DNA of 64,000 nucleotides from an uncultured Fulvivirga sp. Lineage in GTDB: Bacteria > Bacteroidota > Bacteroidia > Cytophagales > Cyclobacteriaceae. Positions 26,429 to 34,851 of this stretch are shown here, in pieces. The translations under genes and the position numbers were made by a program. Location of the stretch: contig CANMSE010000001.1 in NCBI GenBank assembly GCA_947500555.1, positions 124,001 to 188,000 of the forward strand. Reading direction: 5' to 3'. The notes under the pieces were generated by a model. The model was not told the DNA's origin, made no database searches, and was given only the letters and a program-made list of their open reading frames with translations. The stretch's first letter is position 1; each line of letters starts with the position of its first letter.

Positions 26429-27145
26429 TCGGTAATTTTTCTTATAAGGGTTCGTAGGGCAAGGGATATTATAGAAGGCATAGTTAAGTGACAATCCTAA
26501 AAAGGCATAATGATCATTATCAAACCTATTGCCATAATCATAGTCTTTTATTACACCATCACCCGCGCTGACATTATCCAGGTAATCAAAAAAGGTTTTT
26601 CTAAAACCAATTTCAAAACCAATATACCATTTTGGATTTAGAACATACTTAAATCCAACTCCAAACGGTATGGCTGGCTGAATATTACTGTATTCGGAAG
26701 GTTTATCCTCCATACCTGAGACTCCAAAGATTGCTAACCCTCCAAATAAATATGGTGTCCATCTTATTATAGAATTTTCTTCCCTCCACTTCAAAAAATG
26801 ATATTCAAATACAGTTGAAACTTCAAAAAGGAAAATATCGAAACTAGCACCTCTATTGTCAGAGAAGGCATCTATGGGAGTACTTGCATCACTGCCCCCA
26901 AGTTTTCCCGCAGTGATCCCTACTCTAAAACTTACTTCTTTATTGAGATTATTTCGAAAAAAAACATTGCCAGCAGGTTTGATAGACTTAAAACTTATAC
27001 CTCTTGAGAGGTCTCCAAAGTATTTAAATCCGCCCAACCCAAAACCCACCTCAGAATGTTGACCAAAGCTGGTGTTAAAAACACATGTGATCAATAAGGT
27101 GGATATGATTGTTACTGTTAAAAACTTGGAGATGCCTGTAAGCAT
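26423..27145 (-). CDS. DUF6089 outer-membrane beta-barrel, second copy
   Basis: 240 residues. A signal peptide (cleavage near TSFGQ) precedes a short barrel with alternating aromatic strands (EVGFGLGGFKYFGDLS, WTPYLFGGLAIFG, KWYIGFEIGFRKTF) typical of DUF6089, a porin-like barrel family. The segment FDYLDNVSAGDG matches a conserved loop of its upstream paralogue. The start ATG directly follows the stop of that paralogue (TAA then ATG), so both are surely co-transcribed. The specific function is unknown; its position between nadK and uppS-bamA is likely conserved in Cytophagales. Low sequence complexity is not seen. Confidence 0.75.
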   Translation of the reverse strand: MLTGISKFLTVTIISTLLITCVFNTSFGQHSEVGFGLGGFKYFGDLSRGISFKSIKPAGNVFFRNNLNKEVSFRVGITAGKLGGSDASTPIDAFSDNRGASFDIFLFEVSTVFEYHFLKWREENSIIRWTPYLFGGLAIFGVSGMEDKPSEYSNIQPAIPFGVGFKYVLNPKWYIGFEIGFRKTFFDYLDNVSAGDGVIKDYDYGNRFDNDHYAFLGLSLNYAFYNIPCPTNPYKKNYRR

Positions 27146-28231
27146 TTATCTGAATTTCGCTCTGGTAAATGTTGCCCCAATGATGTAAGACAATCTTATG
27201 GTTGTAACGAAATAGACATCATTATTATTTTCGTTTCCTCTGACATTATCCGAAAACTCACTGCCAAACCCATTAATTACTGTGTAAGTATTCCCATCTC
27301 TACCGACATAAGTTGTTGGTTCAAAACCTATTTCAGAAGGGCTTCTTACTCCTCCTTCTGCTCCCGAAGGATTGTTAGATCTATCAGATAGATAGCGAGC
27401 GAGTGCGTCATCTCCAAAAACTCCTAAATCAACGTAATTTCGACTAACATCATCAAGGTAATCTGTAAATGTATACCGCACACCCATTTCAAATGAAAGA
27501 TCGAAGACCTGGTTTAACCGATACCTTATACCAATACCGAAAGGAATAGCAAACTGCACTCTCTTGTAAGCACTAATTCCAGCATTGGCATCATCAGGAT
27601 CAAGTTCGGCATTCTGACCTTCGGTTCCCAATGGTTGCAAATCAACCCATGTTCCTGCTTCAGGTAATCCACTATCATCAGCAACATAAGCCTGTGGATT
27701 ATGATGAAATATTGTACCACCTATATATGCATAAGGTGTCCATTGTACACGACTAATATAAGAGGCTTCGTTTTTAAACAGGTCAAAAACCGCTACTATA
27801 GATAGTTCCTTAATTCTATTTCTAAAGCTCAAGTTTCTTACATATCGAAACTTAGCATCATCATCTCCTTTATCCGCAGATTCAAAGTCGTCACCTCTAA
27901 TTGTTCCATACAAAAAAGATGCTCTAAGTGTGTATCTAGGACCGAACCTGTGAGCAAAGTCCACACCGAATCCGGGACGTGTAAAGCTAATATCTGTACT
28001 TGCTGTTTTAGCGTTGGGTGATAAATCACCAAAATAATTTAGTGCATTGAGGGTAAAACCGATAGAATTATATTTTTTCTCTCGAGTGAAGTTCTGTTTT
28101 TTACCTTTAAAGTTGGAAATCCTCTTGTTGTTTTTTCTTATCCGTTTTCTATTTAACTGGGCATTCGCCTGAAAATCAGCGGTTAAGAAAACCAAAAGTA
28201 GCAAAGTTATGATTCCGGTATTTTTAAACAT
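27146..28231 (-). CDS. DUF6089 outer-membrane beta-barrel, first copy
   Basis: 361 residues, with signal peptide (cleavage near ANAQL) and a basic linker (RKRIRKNNKRISNFK) before the barrel. Strand motifs include YNSIGFTLNALNYFGDLSPN, WTPYAYIGGTIFHH and RYRLNQVFDLSFEMGVRYTF, matching its downstream paralogue. It carries an extra insert of about 80 residues with YVGRDGNTYTV near the C-terminal third. Probably an outer-membrane protein of unknown role. Two -7-like elements lie between nadK and this gene (28273-28301), so it probably begins its own transcript that continues into uppS-bamA. Confidence 0.75.
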   Translation of the reverse strand: MFKNTGIITLLLLVFLTADFQANAQLNRKRIRKNNKRISNFKGKKQNFTREKKYNSIGFTLNALNYFGDLSPNAKTASTDISFTRPGFGVDFAHRFGPRYTLRASFLYGTIRGDDFESADKGDDDAKFRYVRNLSFRNRIKELSIVAVFDLFKNEASYISRVQWTPYAYIGGTIFHHNPQAYVADDSGLPEAGTWVDLQPLGTEGQNAELDPDDANAGISAYKRVQFAIPFGIGIRYRLNQVFDLSFEMGVRYTFTDYLDDVSRNYVDLGVFGDDALARYLSDRSNNPSGAEGGVRSPSEIGFEPTTYVGRDGNTYTVINGFGSEFSDNVRGNENNNDVYFVTTIRLSYIIGATFTRAKFR

Positions 28232-28272
28232 AGGTCAAGCCAATTACTTCAATTGATATACGTTTTAAAGAT

Positions 28273-28301
28273 CAAAAGTAAACATTTAAAGTACAAAGTT
28301 A
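28273..28301 (-). promoter_or_regulatory. Two TAnnTTTG -7-like elements upstream of the DUF6089 pair
   Basis: On the minus strand TACTTTTG (28280-28273) and TAACTTTG (28301-28294) both match the -7 consensus. They lie 42 and 63 bases before the DUF6089 ATG at 28231. Either may be functional. Confidence 0.45.
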
Positions 28302-28304
28302 AAA

Positions 28305-29177
28305 TTAATTTCTAACGTCTAAACCCCAATTTAGCTTCTGCCGAAGTGTTTTTAAATAGTTGTTATCCTTTAATTGGATCAACTTCACCTTAAAATCTGC
28401 TTTTCGAACATTTAACTCAACCGTATCATCTACTGTGGCGAGACGACTATCCAGGGCAACAAGATAGTTTTTCGTTCTACCTTCAATAGTGAATGATAAA
28501 TGAGAATTATCAGGTACAACTATTGGCCTAACTGTAAGATTATGAGGGCTCACGGGTGTAATAATGAAGTTTTCGCAATGCGGTAATACCAAAGGGCCTC
28601 CACAACTCATTGAATATCCAGTGGAGCCAGTAGGAGTAGAAACTATTACTCCATCCGCCCAATAAGAATTCAAAAAATTGCCATCTATATAGGCGTTAAC
28701 TACAATCATCGATGAGGTGTCCTTCTTTAGAATAGCAAAATCGTTCATTGCAAAATTATTACCATTAAATAAACGATTGTTAGTTTCCAAACTAATTAAA
28801 GATCTTTCATCAAAAGTAAAATCTCCTTTTATCAATTCAGCGATTGTAGCTTCAATATTCTCTTTAGCAGTGGAAGCCAGGAAGCCTAACCGGCCAGTAT
28901 TTATTCCTAGTATTGGCACATTTTGGCTACCTACATAAGTAACGGCTTCTAGTAAAGTTCCATCACCTCCAAGAGTGACAATTGCATCTAAATTTGAGAT
29001 GTTATCACCTTTCTTAAAAACTTCTAACTTACTATCAAGGTTCTGTTGTTTTAAAGAATCGCTGAAAGACTCCGAAACAGAAACATCGACATGTGAGTTT
29101 GAAAATTGCGCAAGGACATGCTGGATAAATTCAGAAGTTTTAATTCCAAACTTCTTGCCGTGGATACCAATTTTCAT
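28305..29177 (-). CDS. nadK: NAD kinase
   Basis: 290 residues. Phosphorylates NAD to NADP. The GGDGTLLEAVTYVG motif (residues 69-82, with the catalytic-site aspartate) is unmistakable, followed by GINTGRLGFLAS and the STPTGSTGYSMSCGGP substrate loop near 180-195. It lies five bases downstream of the CBS-ACT gene in the same direction and upstream of the DUF6089-uppS-bamA series. Confidence 0.97.
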   Translation of the reverse strand: MKIGIHGKKFGIKTSEFIQHVLAQFSNSHVDVSVSESFSDSLKQQNLDSKLEVFKKGDNISNLDAIVTLGGDGTLLEAVTYVGSQNVPILGINTGRLGFLASTAKENIEATIAELIKGDFTFDERSLISLETNNRLFNGNNFAMNDFAILKKDTSSMIVVNAYIDGNFLNSYWADGVIVSTPTGSTGYSMSCGGPLVLPHCENFIITPVSPHNLTVRPIVVPDNSHLSFTIEGRTKNYLVALDSRLATVDDTVELNVRKADFKVKLIQLKDNNYLKTLRQKLNWGLDVRN

Positions 29178-29182
29178 AGTAT

Positions 29183-29848
29183 TTATATATCAAAGAATTT
29201 TAAGAGCATATCAATTCGCTCTTTTTGACCATCCTCGACTTTTGCTTCTTGAAAATGAGCCACAATACGATACTCAAACCTTTCTAAAGTGGCAATTATA
29301 GCTGTTAAGTCCAATTGATTTATTTTCAGAGTTAATCTCAGCATTGCACTGTCAAACTCATCTTCTTTAACACTACTACTTAAAATTTTAGCATTATTTT
29401 CTTCAACCAATCTAGCAATCTCTGCCAGGGAATAATCCAAAGAATTTAATGATATAACTAGAACACTTCCTGGAATTTGAACTGCTGCTGACTGAGCAAA
29501 TGCTGTCACGGTATCTTGTACGGTAATAACACCCATATATTTACCGTCATCATCATTCACTCCTACCATCTTTGCTTCTTGATCAGCCGCAACTTTCAAT
29601 ACATCATATAAATGCGATGATCTTGAAACTTTACATAACTCATTTTCGAGTTCAAAATCAGCAACGAATTTATCGATATCATTTTCCTCCAAAATCATCT
29701 CCTCTGTGAGAATGCCCTTAAAGTGTTCATTATCAACAACTGGCAGCTCATTTGATCTTAATTCTTCCATCCAAAGTAATGCCTTATGTGCATCATCTTT
29801 CATTTTCAAAGGCGGAATCATATGGTTTATTAGTTCTTCAGCTATCAT
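29183..29848 (-). CDS. CBS-pair and ACT-like regulatory protein
   Basis: 221 residues. The N-terminal half (about 1-125) is a pair of CBS motifs, with MIPPLKMKDDAHKAL and YMGVITVQDTVTAF, which usually bind adenine nucleotides. The C-terminal half (about 135-205) has the beta-alpha-beta pattern of an ACT domain (VLVISLNSLDYSLAEIARLV). The combination is reminiscent of AcuB-like sensors. The gene sits directly upstream of nadK, so an energy-state or NAD(P)-related sensing role is plausible but not shown. No transcription-factor domain is present. Confidence 0.72.
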   Translation of the reverse strand: MIAEELINHMIPPLKMKDDAHKALLWMEELRSNELPVVDNEHFKGILTEEMILEENDIDKFVADFELENELCKVSRSSHLYDVLKVAADQEAKMVGVNDDDGKYMGVITVQDTVTAFAQSAAVQIPGSVLVISLNSLDYSLAEIARLVEENNAKILSSSVKEDEFDSAMLRLTLKINQLDLTAIIATLERFEYRIVAHFQEAKVEDGQKERIDMLLKFFDI

Positions 29849-29892
29849 GATAGGTTATTTCCTATTAACACAAAGTAAACAAAAAAGGTCAA

Positions 29893-30468
29893 TTATGAAT
29901 TGATATTACAGCAATCTAGCCAATTTTTAATTAGTGTCAAGCCATGTTCGGTTAGTGCGGCTTCAGGGTGAAATTGTACACCGAAAACAGGCAAGGTTTT
30001 ATGACTAATGGCCATGACTTGGTGATCATAGCTTTCTGCTATAATAGTTAACGAACAGTCTTTTGTATTAGTCAACACAAGTGAGTTGTATTGGACAACC
30101 TCTAGTTTTGATGGAATATTAGTAAAAATAGGACTAGGTTTTGTTAGTATTTGAGTCACTTTACCGTGACGAGGTTTTGGAGCTTTTATAAGTTCCATTC
30201 CAAAATATTCTCCTATTGCCTGATGCCCCAGACAAACTCCAAGTATTGGCTTCTTATCATGATAATAGTCTATAACCTCTATTAAACAACCAGCTTTTCT
30301 CGGTATTTCTGGACCTGGAGAAATCATAATGCCGGAAAAGTCTAGGGATTTTATTTTTCCCAATGAGATGTCATTACGGACCACTATGCATTCAGTACCA
30401 TTTCGTTCAATATAATGAACTAGATTATAAGTGAATGAATCATAATTATCAAGAAGTAGAATTGCCAC
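29893..30468 (-). CDS. Glutamine amidotransferase, anthranilate/aminodeoxychorismate synthase component II
   Basis: 191 residues. The start is a GTG at 30468, inside the cvpA 3' end, chosen because ILLLDNYDSFTYN directly follows and is the usual N-terminus of TrpG/PabA. The catalytic cysteine is C79 in GVCLGHQAIG, and the His-Glu pair sits in QFHPEAALTEHG. The subunit supplies ammonia to chorismate-using synthases. No component I or other trp or folate gene is near, so TrpG and PabA (a single protein serves both in some bacteria) cannot be told apart. Overlap with cvpA is 20 bases, indicating coupled translation. Confidence 0.9.
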   Translation of the reverse strand: MAILLLDNYDSFTYNLVHYIERNGTECIVVRNDISLGKIKSLDFSGIMISPGPEIPRKAGCLIEVIDYYHDKKPILGVCLGHQAIGEYFGMELIKAPKPRHGKVTQILTKPSPIFTNIPSKLEVVQYNSLVLTNTKDCSLTIIAESYDHQVMAISHKTLPVFGVQFHPEAALTEHGLTLIKNWLDCCNINS

Positions 30469-30985
30469 TCAATAATTGCTGAATATGATCAAAAAGATCG
30501 TGAGTAAATGGGATAACCATGGTAACATACTCTACCAGTGCTGGGGCAAATGATATTATTTTCTCATAAAGAAAAGATCCAGCTGTCCATGAAGCATCTA
30601 ATTCCAAACCAAAAGATGCGGACAACCATAGCAGTATGCTTATACCAAAGGCCCATTTTAAAATTGCCAGCATTGCTCCTGCCAAATTATCCAACGAACC
30701 CAAGAGGGTTAGGTCAATGATTTTTTTGAATCCCTTGCCAATTAAATTGACTGCCAGAATAATAAGAATGAAAATAACAATAAATGAAATGTATGGAAGC
30801 AAGTCTCCGCTAATGTCAAAGTATACGTCCAGGGTATCCATTCCCCAGTGCATAAGTTTAAAGCCACCAATTATTGCCAAAATGAAAGATAATATAGCTA
30901 TAACTTCCAGAACAAAGCCCTTTTTATAACCCTGGTATGCTCCGAATAAAATAGGGGCTAATATTATTAGATCTAACTTATTCAA
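30449..30985 (-). CDS. CvpA-family inner-membrane protein
   Basis: 178 residues with four membrane helices, the N-terminal LDLIILAPILFGAYQGYKKGF being the family mark, and a Gly-rich ALGSLDNLAGAMLA segment near 105. CvpA is required for colicin V production in E. coli and is linked to envelope homeostasis. The start is a TTG at 30985, one base after the YqeY stop; no ATG fits, and homologues start at this point. The TTG and the overlapping trpG/pabA suggest expression only by coupling with YqeY. Confidence 0.85.
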   Translation of the reverse strand: MNKLDLIILAPILFGAYQGYKKGFVLEVIAILSFILAIIGGFKLMHWGMDTLDVYFDISGDLLPYISFIVIFILIILAVNLIGKGFKKIIDLTLLGSLDNLAGAMLAILKWAFGISILLWLSASFGLELDASWTAGSFLYEKIISFAPALVEYVTMVIPFTHDLFDHIQQLLSGNSTS

Positions 30986-30986
30986 A

Positions 30987-31439
30987 TCAACTGGCCAACA
31001 ATGATTTTACCAATTGTGAAATCAACTTACCATCTGCCTGCCCTGACATCTCTTTGGTTGCCCTACCCATTACTTTCCCCATATCTTGAGGGCCACTCGC
31101 ACCTGTTTCTTTAATGATTACTTCCAACCTTTTCCCAATCTCTTCCTCTGTCAACTGTTGAGGCAAATACCTATTTATAACGTCCATTTCAAAACGTTCT
31201 TTTTGAGCCAGATCATCTCTACCCTCTTTTGTGTAAATTTCAAGTGAGTCTTTTCTCTGCTTTGCCTGTTTTGCTAGCAACTTTAGTTCTGCCGTTTCAT
31301 CAAGTTCTCCTCCAGACCCTTTCTCGGTTTCTGCTAAAAGAATTGCCGATTTGATAGCTCTTAAGGCTGTTAGTTCTTCTTTCTTTTTTTGAAGCATAGC
31401 TTGTTTAATATCTCCTTCAATTTGCTGCTTTAGAGCCAT
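30987..31439 (-). CDS. GatB/YqeY-domain protein
   Basis: 150 residues of the YqeY family, the tRNA-binding helical domain found as a tail on GatB and as a free protein in most bacteria. Visible are ALKQQIEGDIKQAML at the N-terminus, the LRAIKSAILLAETEKG stretch, the EIYTKEGRDDLAQKE segment and the GPQDMGKVMGRATKEM motif near 120. The exact role is not established. It is the first gene of the minus-strand series and diverges from pdxJ; a minus-strand TAACTTTG at 31500-31493 could be its -7 element. Confidence 0.88.
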   Translation of the reverse strand: MALKQQIEGDIKQAMLQKKKEELTALRAIKSAILLAETEKGSGGELDETAELKLLAKQAKQRKDSLEIYTKEGRDDLAQKERFEMDVINRYLPQQLTEEEIGKRLEVIIKETGASGPQDMGKVMGRATKEMSGQADGKLISQLVKSLLAS

Positions 31440-31473
31440 AAGAGTTTTGCGTTTAGTTATTGATGTATTCGTT

Positions 31474-31481
31474 TACTTTTG
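31474..31481 (+). promoter_or_regulatory. TAnnTTTG -7-like element for pdxJ
   Basis: TACTTTTG lies 37 bases before the pdxJ ATG at 31519. It overlaps the region of the divergent yqeY promoter, whose -7-like element is 12 bases away. Confidence 0.5.
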
Positions 31482-31492
31482 TATAATAAATT

Positions 31493-31500
31493 CAAAGTTA
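31493..31500 (-). promoter_or_regulatory. TAnnTTTG -7-like element for yqeY
   Basis: Minus-strand TAACTTTG lies 53 bases before the yqeY ATG at 31439, facing the pdxJ element on the other strand. Confidence 0.45.
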
Positions 31501-31518
31501 GAAAATATTAAAATCCGT

Positions 31519-32238
31519 ATGGCCAGACTCAGCGTAAATATTAACAAGTTTGCCACCTTACGCAATGCCAGAGGTGGAAATAATCCAGATCTAATTAAGA
31601 CAGCCATAGACTGTGAACGATTTGGAGCGGAAGGAATTACTGTGCACCCAAGACCAGACGAAAGACACATTAGAAAGGATGATGTTTTAGAATTAAGTAA
31701 AGTCGTCAGCACCGAATTTAATATTGAAGGTTATCCCGATAAGCGATTTATGGATTTAGTAATTAAGGTTCAACCAACACAGGTTACTTTGGTTCCGGAC
31801 CCGCCAGATGTATTAACTTCCAACGCTGGTTGGAACACCATAGAAAAAAAAGGTTTCTTAAGAGAAATTCTAAATGAATTAAAAAGTAATGGCATTCGGA
31901 CTTCTATATTTTTAGAACCTGATGAAAAAATGGTAGATGGAGCTAAGGAAGTTGAAACGGATAGAATTGAGCTTTACACTGAAGCTTACGCCAGAAACTA
32001 TACTAATAATAAGGTAGATGCCATAAAACTGTACAAACAGGCTGCATTAAAAGCAGAATCATTGGGTATTGGCATTAATGCCGGTCATGATCTAGATCTT
32101 AAAAACTTGAATTATTTCGTCAAAGAAATACCGATGACTCAAGAAGTCTCAATAGGGCACGCACTTGTTTGTGATGCTATCTATTTGGGGCTTGAAAACA
32201 CCATTCAAATGTATTTGAAACAGGCCTGTGACAAGTAA
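31519..32238 (+). CDS. pdxJ: Pyridoxine 5'-phosphate synthase
   Basis: 239 residues from the ATG at 31519; the open frame reaches back to 31447 but this would include the promoter. Condenses 3-amino-1-hydroxyacetone phosphate with 1-deoxyxylulose 5-phosphate to make pyridoxine phosphate. Family segments: LSVNINKFATLRNARGG at the N-terminus, the catalytic EGITVHPRPDERHI (with His and Arg), VTLVPDPPDV, and the C-terminal GINAGHDLDLKNL and SIGHALV. It precedes glyA, a PLP enzyme, by 74 bases, a pleasing but possibly accidental pairing. Confidence 0.96.
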   Translation: MARLSVNINKFATLRNARGGNNPDLIKTAIDCERFGAEGITVHPRPDERHIRKDDVLELSKVVSTEFNIEGYPDKRFMDLVIKVQPTQVTLVPDPPDVLTSNAGWNTIEKKGFLREILNELKSNGIRTSIFLEPDEKMVDGAKEVETDRIELYTEAYARNYTNNKVDAIKLYKQAALKAESLGIGINAGHDLDLKNLNYFVKEIPMTQEVSIGHALVCDAIYLGLENTIQMYLKQACDK

Positions 32239-32281
32239 TTTCTACCTGTTAATTATTGTTGGTTATATGTAGTGCTTACCT

Positions 32282-32289
32282 TATTTTTG
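32282..32289 (+). promoter_or_regulatory. Promoter -7 and -33 elements for glyA
   Basis: TATTTTTG matches TAnnTTTG and is preceded, at a 20-base distance, by TTG at 32259-32261, a well-spaced -33-like element. The -7 box ends 23 bases before the glyA ATG. Confidence 0.6.
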
Positions 32290-32312
32290 CCGCTCGTTTC
32301 ATAATCCTAATT

Positions 32313-33584
32313 ATGCAGAAAGATCAGATAATATTTGACTTAATTTCCAAAGAAAAGAAAAGACAACAAGAAGGTATTGAGCTTATCGCTTCAGAAAACT
32401 TTGCTTCACCACAGGTGATGGAAAGTATGGGCACGGTTCTTACGAACAAATATGCAGAGGGTTTACCTGGCAAAAGATACTATGGTGGTTGTGAGGTGGT
32501 TGATGAAATTGAAACATTAGCTATAGAAAGAGCTAAAGAACTTTTTGGTGCATCATGGGCCAATGTGCAGCCACACTCGGGAGCACAGGCTAATGCCGCA
32601 GTAATGCTGGCTGTCCTTAATCCTGGAGATAAAATTTTAGGTTTTGACTTATCTCACGGTGGTCATCTGACACATGGTTCAACAGTTAATTTTTCCGGCA
32701 AATTATATCAACCATCATTTTACGGGGTGGAAAAAAGTACTGGACTTATAGATTGGGATGGGGTAGTAGAACAAGCAAAGAAAGAAAAGCCAAAACTTAT
32801 AATATGTGGTGCTTCGGCTTACAGCAGAGATTGGGATTACGCTAAATTAAGAGACGCGGCAGATGAAGTTGGTGCTTTACTTTTAGCTGACATTTCCCAT
32901 CCGTCTGGATTAATTGCAAGAGGAGTTTTAAATGATCCTCTGGAACATTGTCATATTGTGACGACTACAACACATAAAACACTTCGTGGACCAAGGGGTG
33001 GCCTTATAATGATAGGTGAAAATTTTGACAATCCTTTTGGTTTAAAAACCCCAAAGGGAGAATTAAGAAAGATATCTTCATTATTAGATTCAGGTGTATT
33101 CCCTGGTACTCAAGGAGGACCACTTGAACATATCATAGCAGCAAAAGCCATTGCATTTGGTGAAGCAATGAGTGATGAGTACATGCAATATATACTACAG
33201 GTAGTGAAAAATGCCAAAACTATGGCAGAGGCTTTTGTTGAAAAGGGTTATGAAATCATTTCCGGTGGTACGGACAATCATTTAATGCTAATAGATTTGA
33301 GATCTAAAGGTTTGACTGGAAAACTAGCCGAAAACACTTTAATTAAAGCAGATATTACCATCAATAAGAATATGGTTCCATTTGATGACCAATCTCCATT
33401 TGTAACATCTGGAATGAGGATCGGTACTGCCGCAATCACTACCAGGGGAATGAAAGAAGACGATATGCGAAAAATCGTCAACTATATTGACCAGGTATTG
33501 ATGAATCATGACAACGAAGATTTGATTGCGGACATAAAAAGTCAAATAAATAGTTGGATGAAAAATTTTCCTCTATATAAATAG
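32313..33584 (+). CDS. glyA: Serine hydroxymethyltransferase
   Basis: 423 residues from the ATG at 32313; an in-frame upstream start at 32256 would lie over the promoter. Interconverts serine and glycine with tetrahydrofolate. Motifs: [11 protein letters not shown] at about 25, [33 protein letters not shown] near 120-128, the PLP lysine in [13 protein letters not shown] near 225, and [13 protein letters not shown]. The stop TAG overlaps the tatC GTG start by one base, so tatC is likely coupled to glyA. Confidence 0.98.
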   Translation: MQKDQIIFDLISKEKKRQQEGIELIASENFASPQVMESMGTVLTNKYAEGLPGKRYYGGCEVVDEIETLAIERAKELFGASWANVQPHSGAQANAAVMLAVLNPGDKILGFDLSHGGHLTHGSTVNFSGKLYQPSFYGVEKSTGLIDWDGVVEQAKKEKPKLIICGASAYSRDWDYAKLRDAADEVGALLLADISHPSGLIARGVLNDPLEHCHIVTTTTHKTLRGPRGGLIMIGENFDNPFGLKTPKGELRKISSLLDSGVFPGTQGGPLEHIIAAKAIAFGEAMSDEYMQYILQVVKNAKTMAEAFVEKGYEIISGGTDNHLMLIDLRSKGLTGKLAENTLIKADITINKNMVPFDDQSPFVTSGMRIGTAAITTRGMKEDDMRKIVNYIDQVLMNHDNEDLIADIKSQINSWMKNFPLYK

Positions 33585-34426
33585 TGGCCACACCTCTTGA
33601 TCAGGTAGGAGAAGAAAAAGAGATGTCCTTCATTGACCATCTCGAAGAACTTAGATGGCATCTTATCAGGTCAGTTATTGCAATATTACTTTTTAGTATA
33701 GTAGCTTTCATCTCTGTAGACTTCGTCTTCAATACTATTGTTTTTGGACCTGCGCAAACAGATTTCTGGACATTTACAATGCTATGTAAACTGGGAGAAT
33801 TAGTAAACTCATCTGCCCTATGCATTCAAGAATTAGATTTTAAAATCCAAAGCAGGCAAATGACCGGGCAGTTTACCATGCATATTACTTCGTCATTTGC
33901 CATAGGGCTTATAGTCGCATTCCCATATGTGTTTTGGGAGTTTTGGAGATTCATTAGTCCGGGGCTTAGAATGAATGAACGTTCCATTTCCAGAGGAGCA
34001 GTTTTTTCAGTAACCCTTCTATTTACATTGGGAGTACTGTTTGGGTATTATGTTATGGCTCCTTTAGCAGTCAGTTTTTTAGCAGGATATCAGGTCAGTG
34101 ATTTAGTCAATAATGAATTCGATATTACCTCTTACGTTTCTACGTTAACCACCTTAGTTCTTGGCAGTGGGTTATTATTTCAGCTGCCTGTTGTTGTCTA
34201 TTTTCTTTCAAAAATTGGATTGGTTACTCCATCTTTGATGAAACATTACAGAAAGCATGCCCTAGTTGTAATATTAATTTTAGGAGCCGTGTTCACTCCA
34301 CCTGATCCATTAAGTCAAATTCTCATAGCTCTGCCTTTGTTATGGCTATACCAATTCAGTATATTTATTTCAGCTCGAGTTCATAAGAGGGCTGAAAAAG
34401 AAAGAAAAAAACAACAGGAATCATGA
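33584..34426 (+). CDS. tatC: Twin-arginine translocase subunit TatC
   Basis: 280 residues with six membrane helices; the receptor subunit of the Tat export system. The N-terminal MSFIDHLEELRWHL with its conserved Glu pair is diagnostic, and FGYYVMAPLAVSFLAGY, PFVFWE-type PYVFWEFWRFISPGL and FTPPDPLSQ are typical. The start is a GTG at 33584 overlapping the glyA stop; an alternative ATG at 33623 directly begins MSFIDHLEEL. I prefer the GTG because family members usually have a dozen residues before that motif. It overlaps rpiB by four bases. No tatA or tatB is in the window. Confidence 0.95.
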   Translation: MATPLDQVGEEKEMSFIDHLEELRWHLIRSVIAILLFSIVAFISVDFVFNTIVFGPAQTDFWTFTMLCKLGELVNSSALCIQELDFKIQSRQMTGQFTMHITSSFAIGLIVAFPYVFWEFWRFISPGLRMNERSISRGAVFSVTLLFTLGVLFGYYVMAPLAVSFLAGYQVSDLVNNEFDITSYVSTLTTLVLGSGLLFQLPVVVYFLSKIGLVTPSLMKHYRKHALVVILILGAVFTPPDPLSQILIALPLLWLYQFSIFISARVHKRAEKERKKQQES

Positions 34427-34851
34427 AAATTGCCATAGGATCAGATCATGCAGGTTTTGATTATAAATCATTGATTAAAGCTGAGCTTGAGTCTCAAGGT
34501 CATGAATTAGAAGATTTTGGTACAAATGGCCCTGAATCGGTAGATTACCCAGACTTTGCACATCCTGTAGCTGATTCCGTTGAGAATCAATCTGCCGAAC
34601 TTGGCATACTGATTTGTGGAAGTGCCAATGGTGTTGCTATGACTGCCAATAAACATAAAAATATAAGAGCAGCCATTTGTTGGACGCAAGAACTAGCAGA
34701 GTTAGCCAAGCAACACAATAACGCAAATGTGGTATGTATTCCTGCTCGCTTTATTTCTATCGATATCGCTAAAGATATTGTAAGAGCCTTCCTCTCTACC
34801 AAATTTGAAGGTGGCAGGCATGACCGAAGAGTTCAAAAGATCAGTTGTTGA
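34423..34851 (+). CDS. rpiB: Ribose 5-phosphate isomerase B
   Basis: 142 residues of the RpiB/LacAB family, interconverting ribose and ribulose 5-phosphate. IAIGSDHAGFDYK at the N-terminus holds the conserved Asp-His; YPDFAHPVA and the active-site cysteine in LICGSANGVAMTANK near 65 follow, and the C-terminal RFISIDIAKDIVRAFL is usual. The ATG overlaps the tatC stop (ATGA). Its 3' end overlaps the convergent membrane-protein gene by 11 bases. Confidence 0.96.
   Translation: MKIAIGSDHAGFDYKSLIKAELESQGHELEDFGTNGPESVDYPDFAHPVADSVENQSAELGILICGSANGVAMTANKHKNIRAAICWTQELAELAKQHNNANVVCIPARFISIDIAKDIVRAFLSTKFEGGRHDRRVQKISC

Noticed and set aside
29893..30468. A tryptophan operon.
   Set aside because: Only the amidotransferase subunit is present, and no other trp gene is adjacent.
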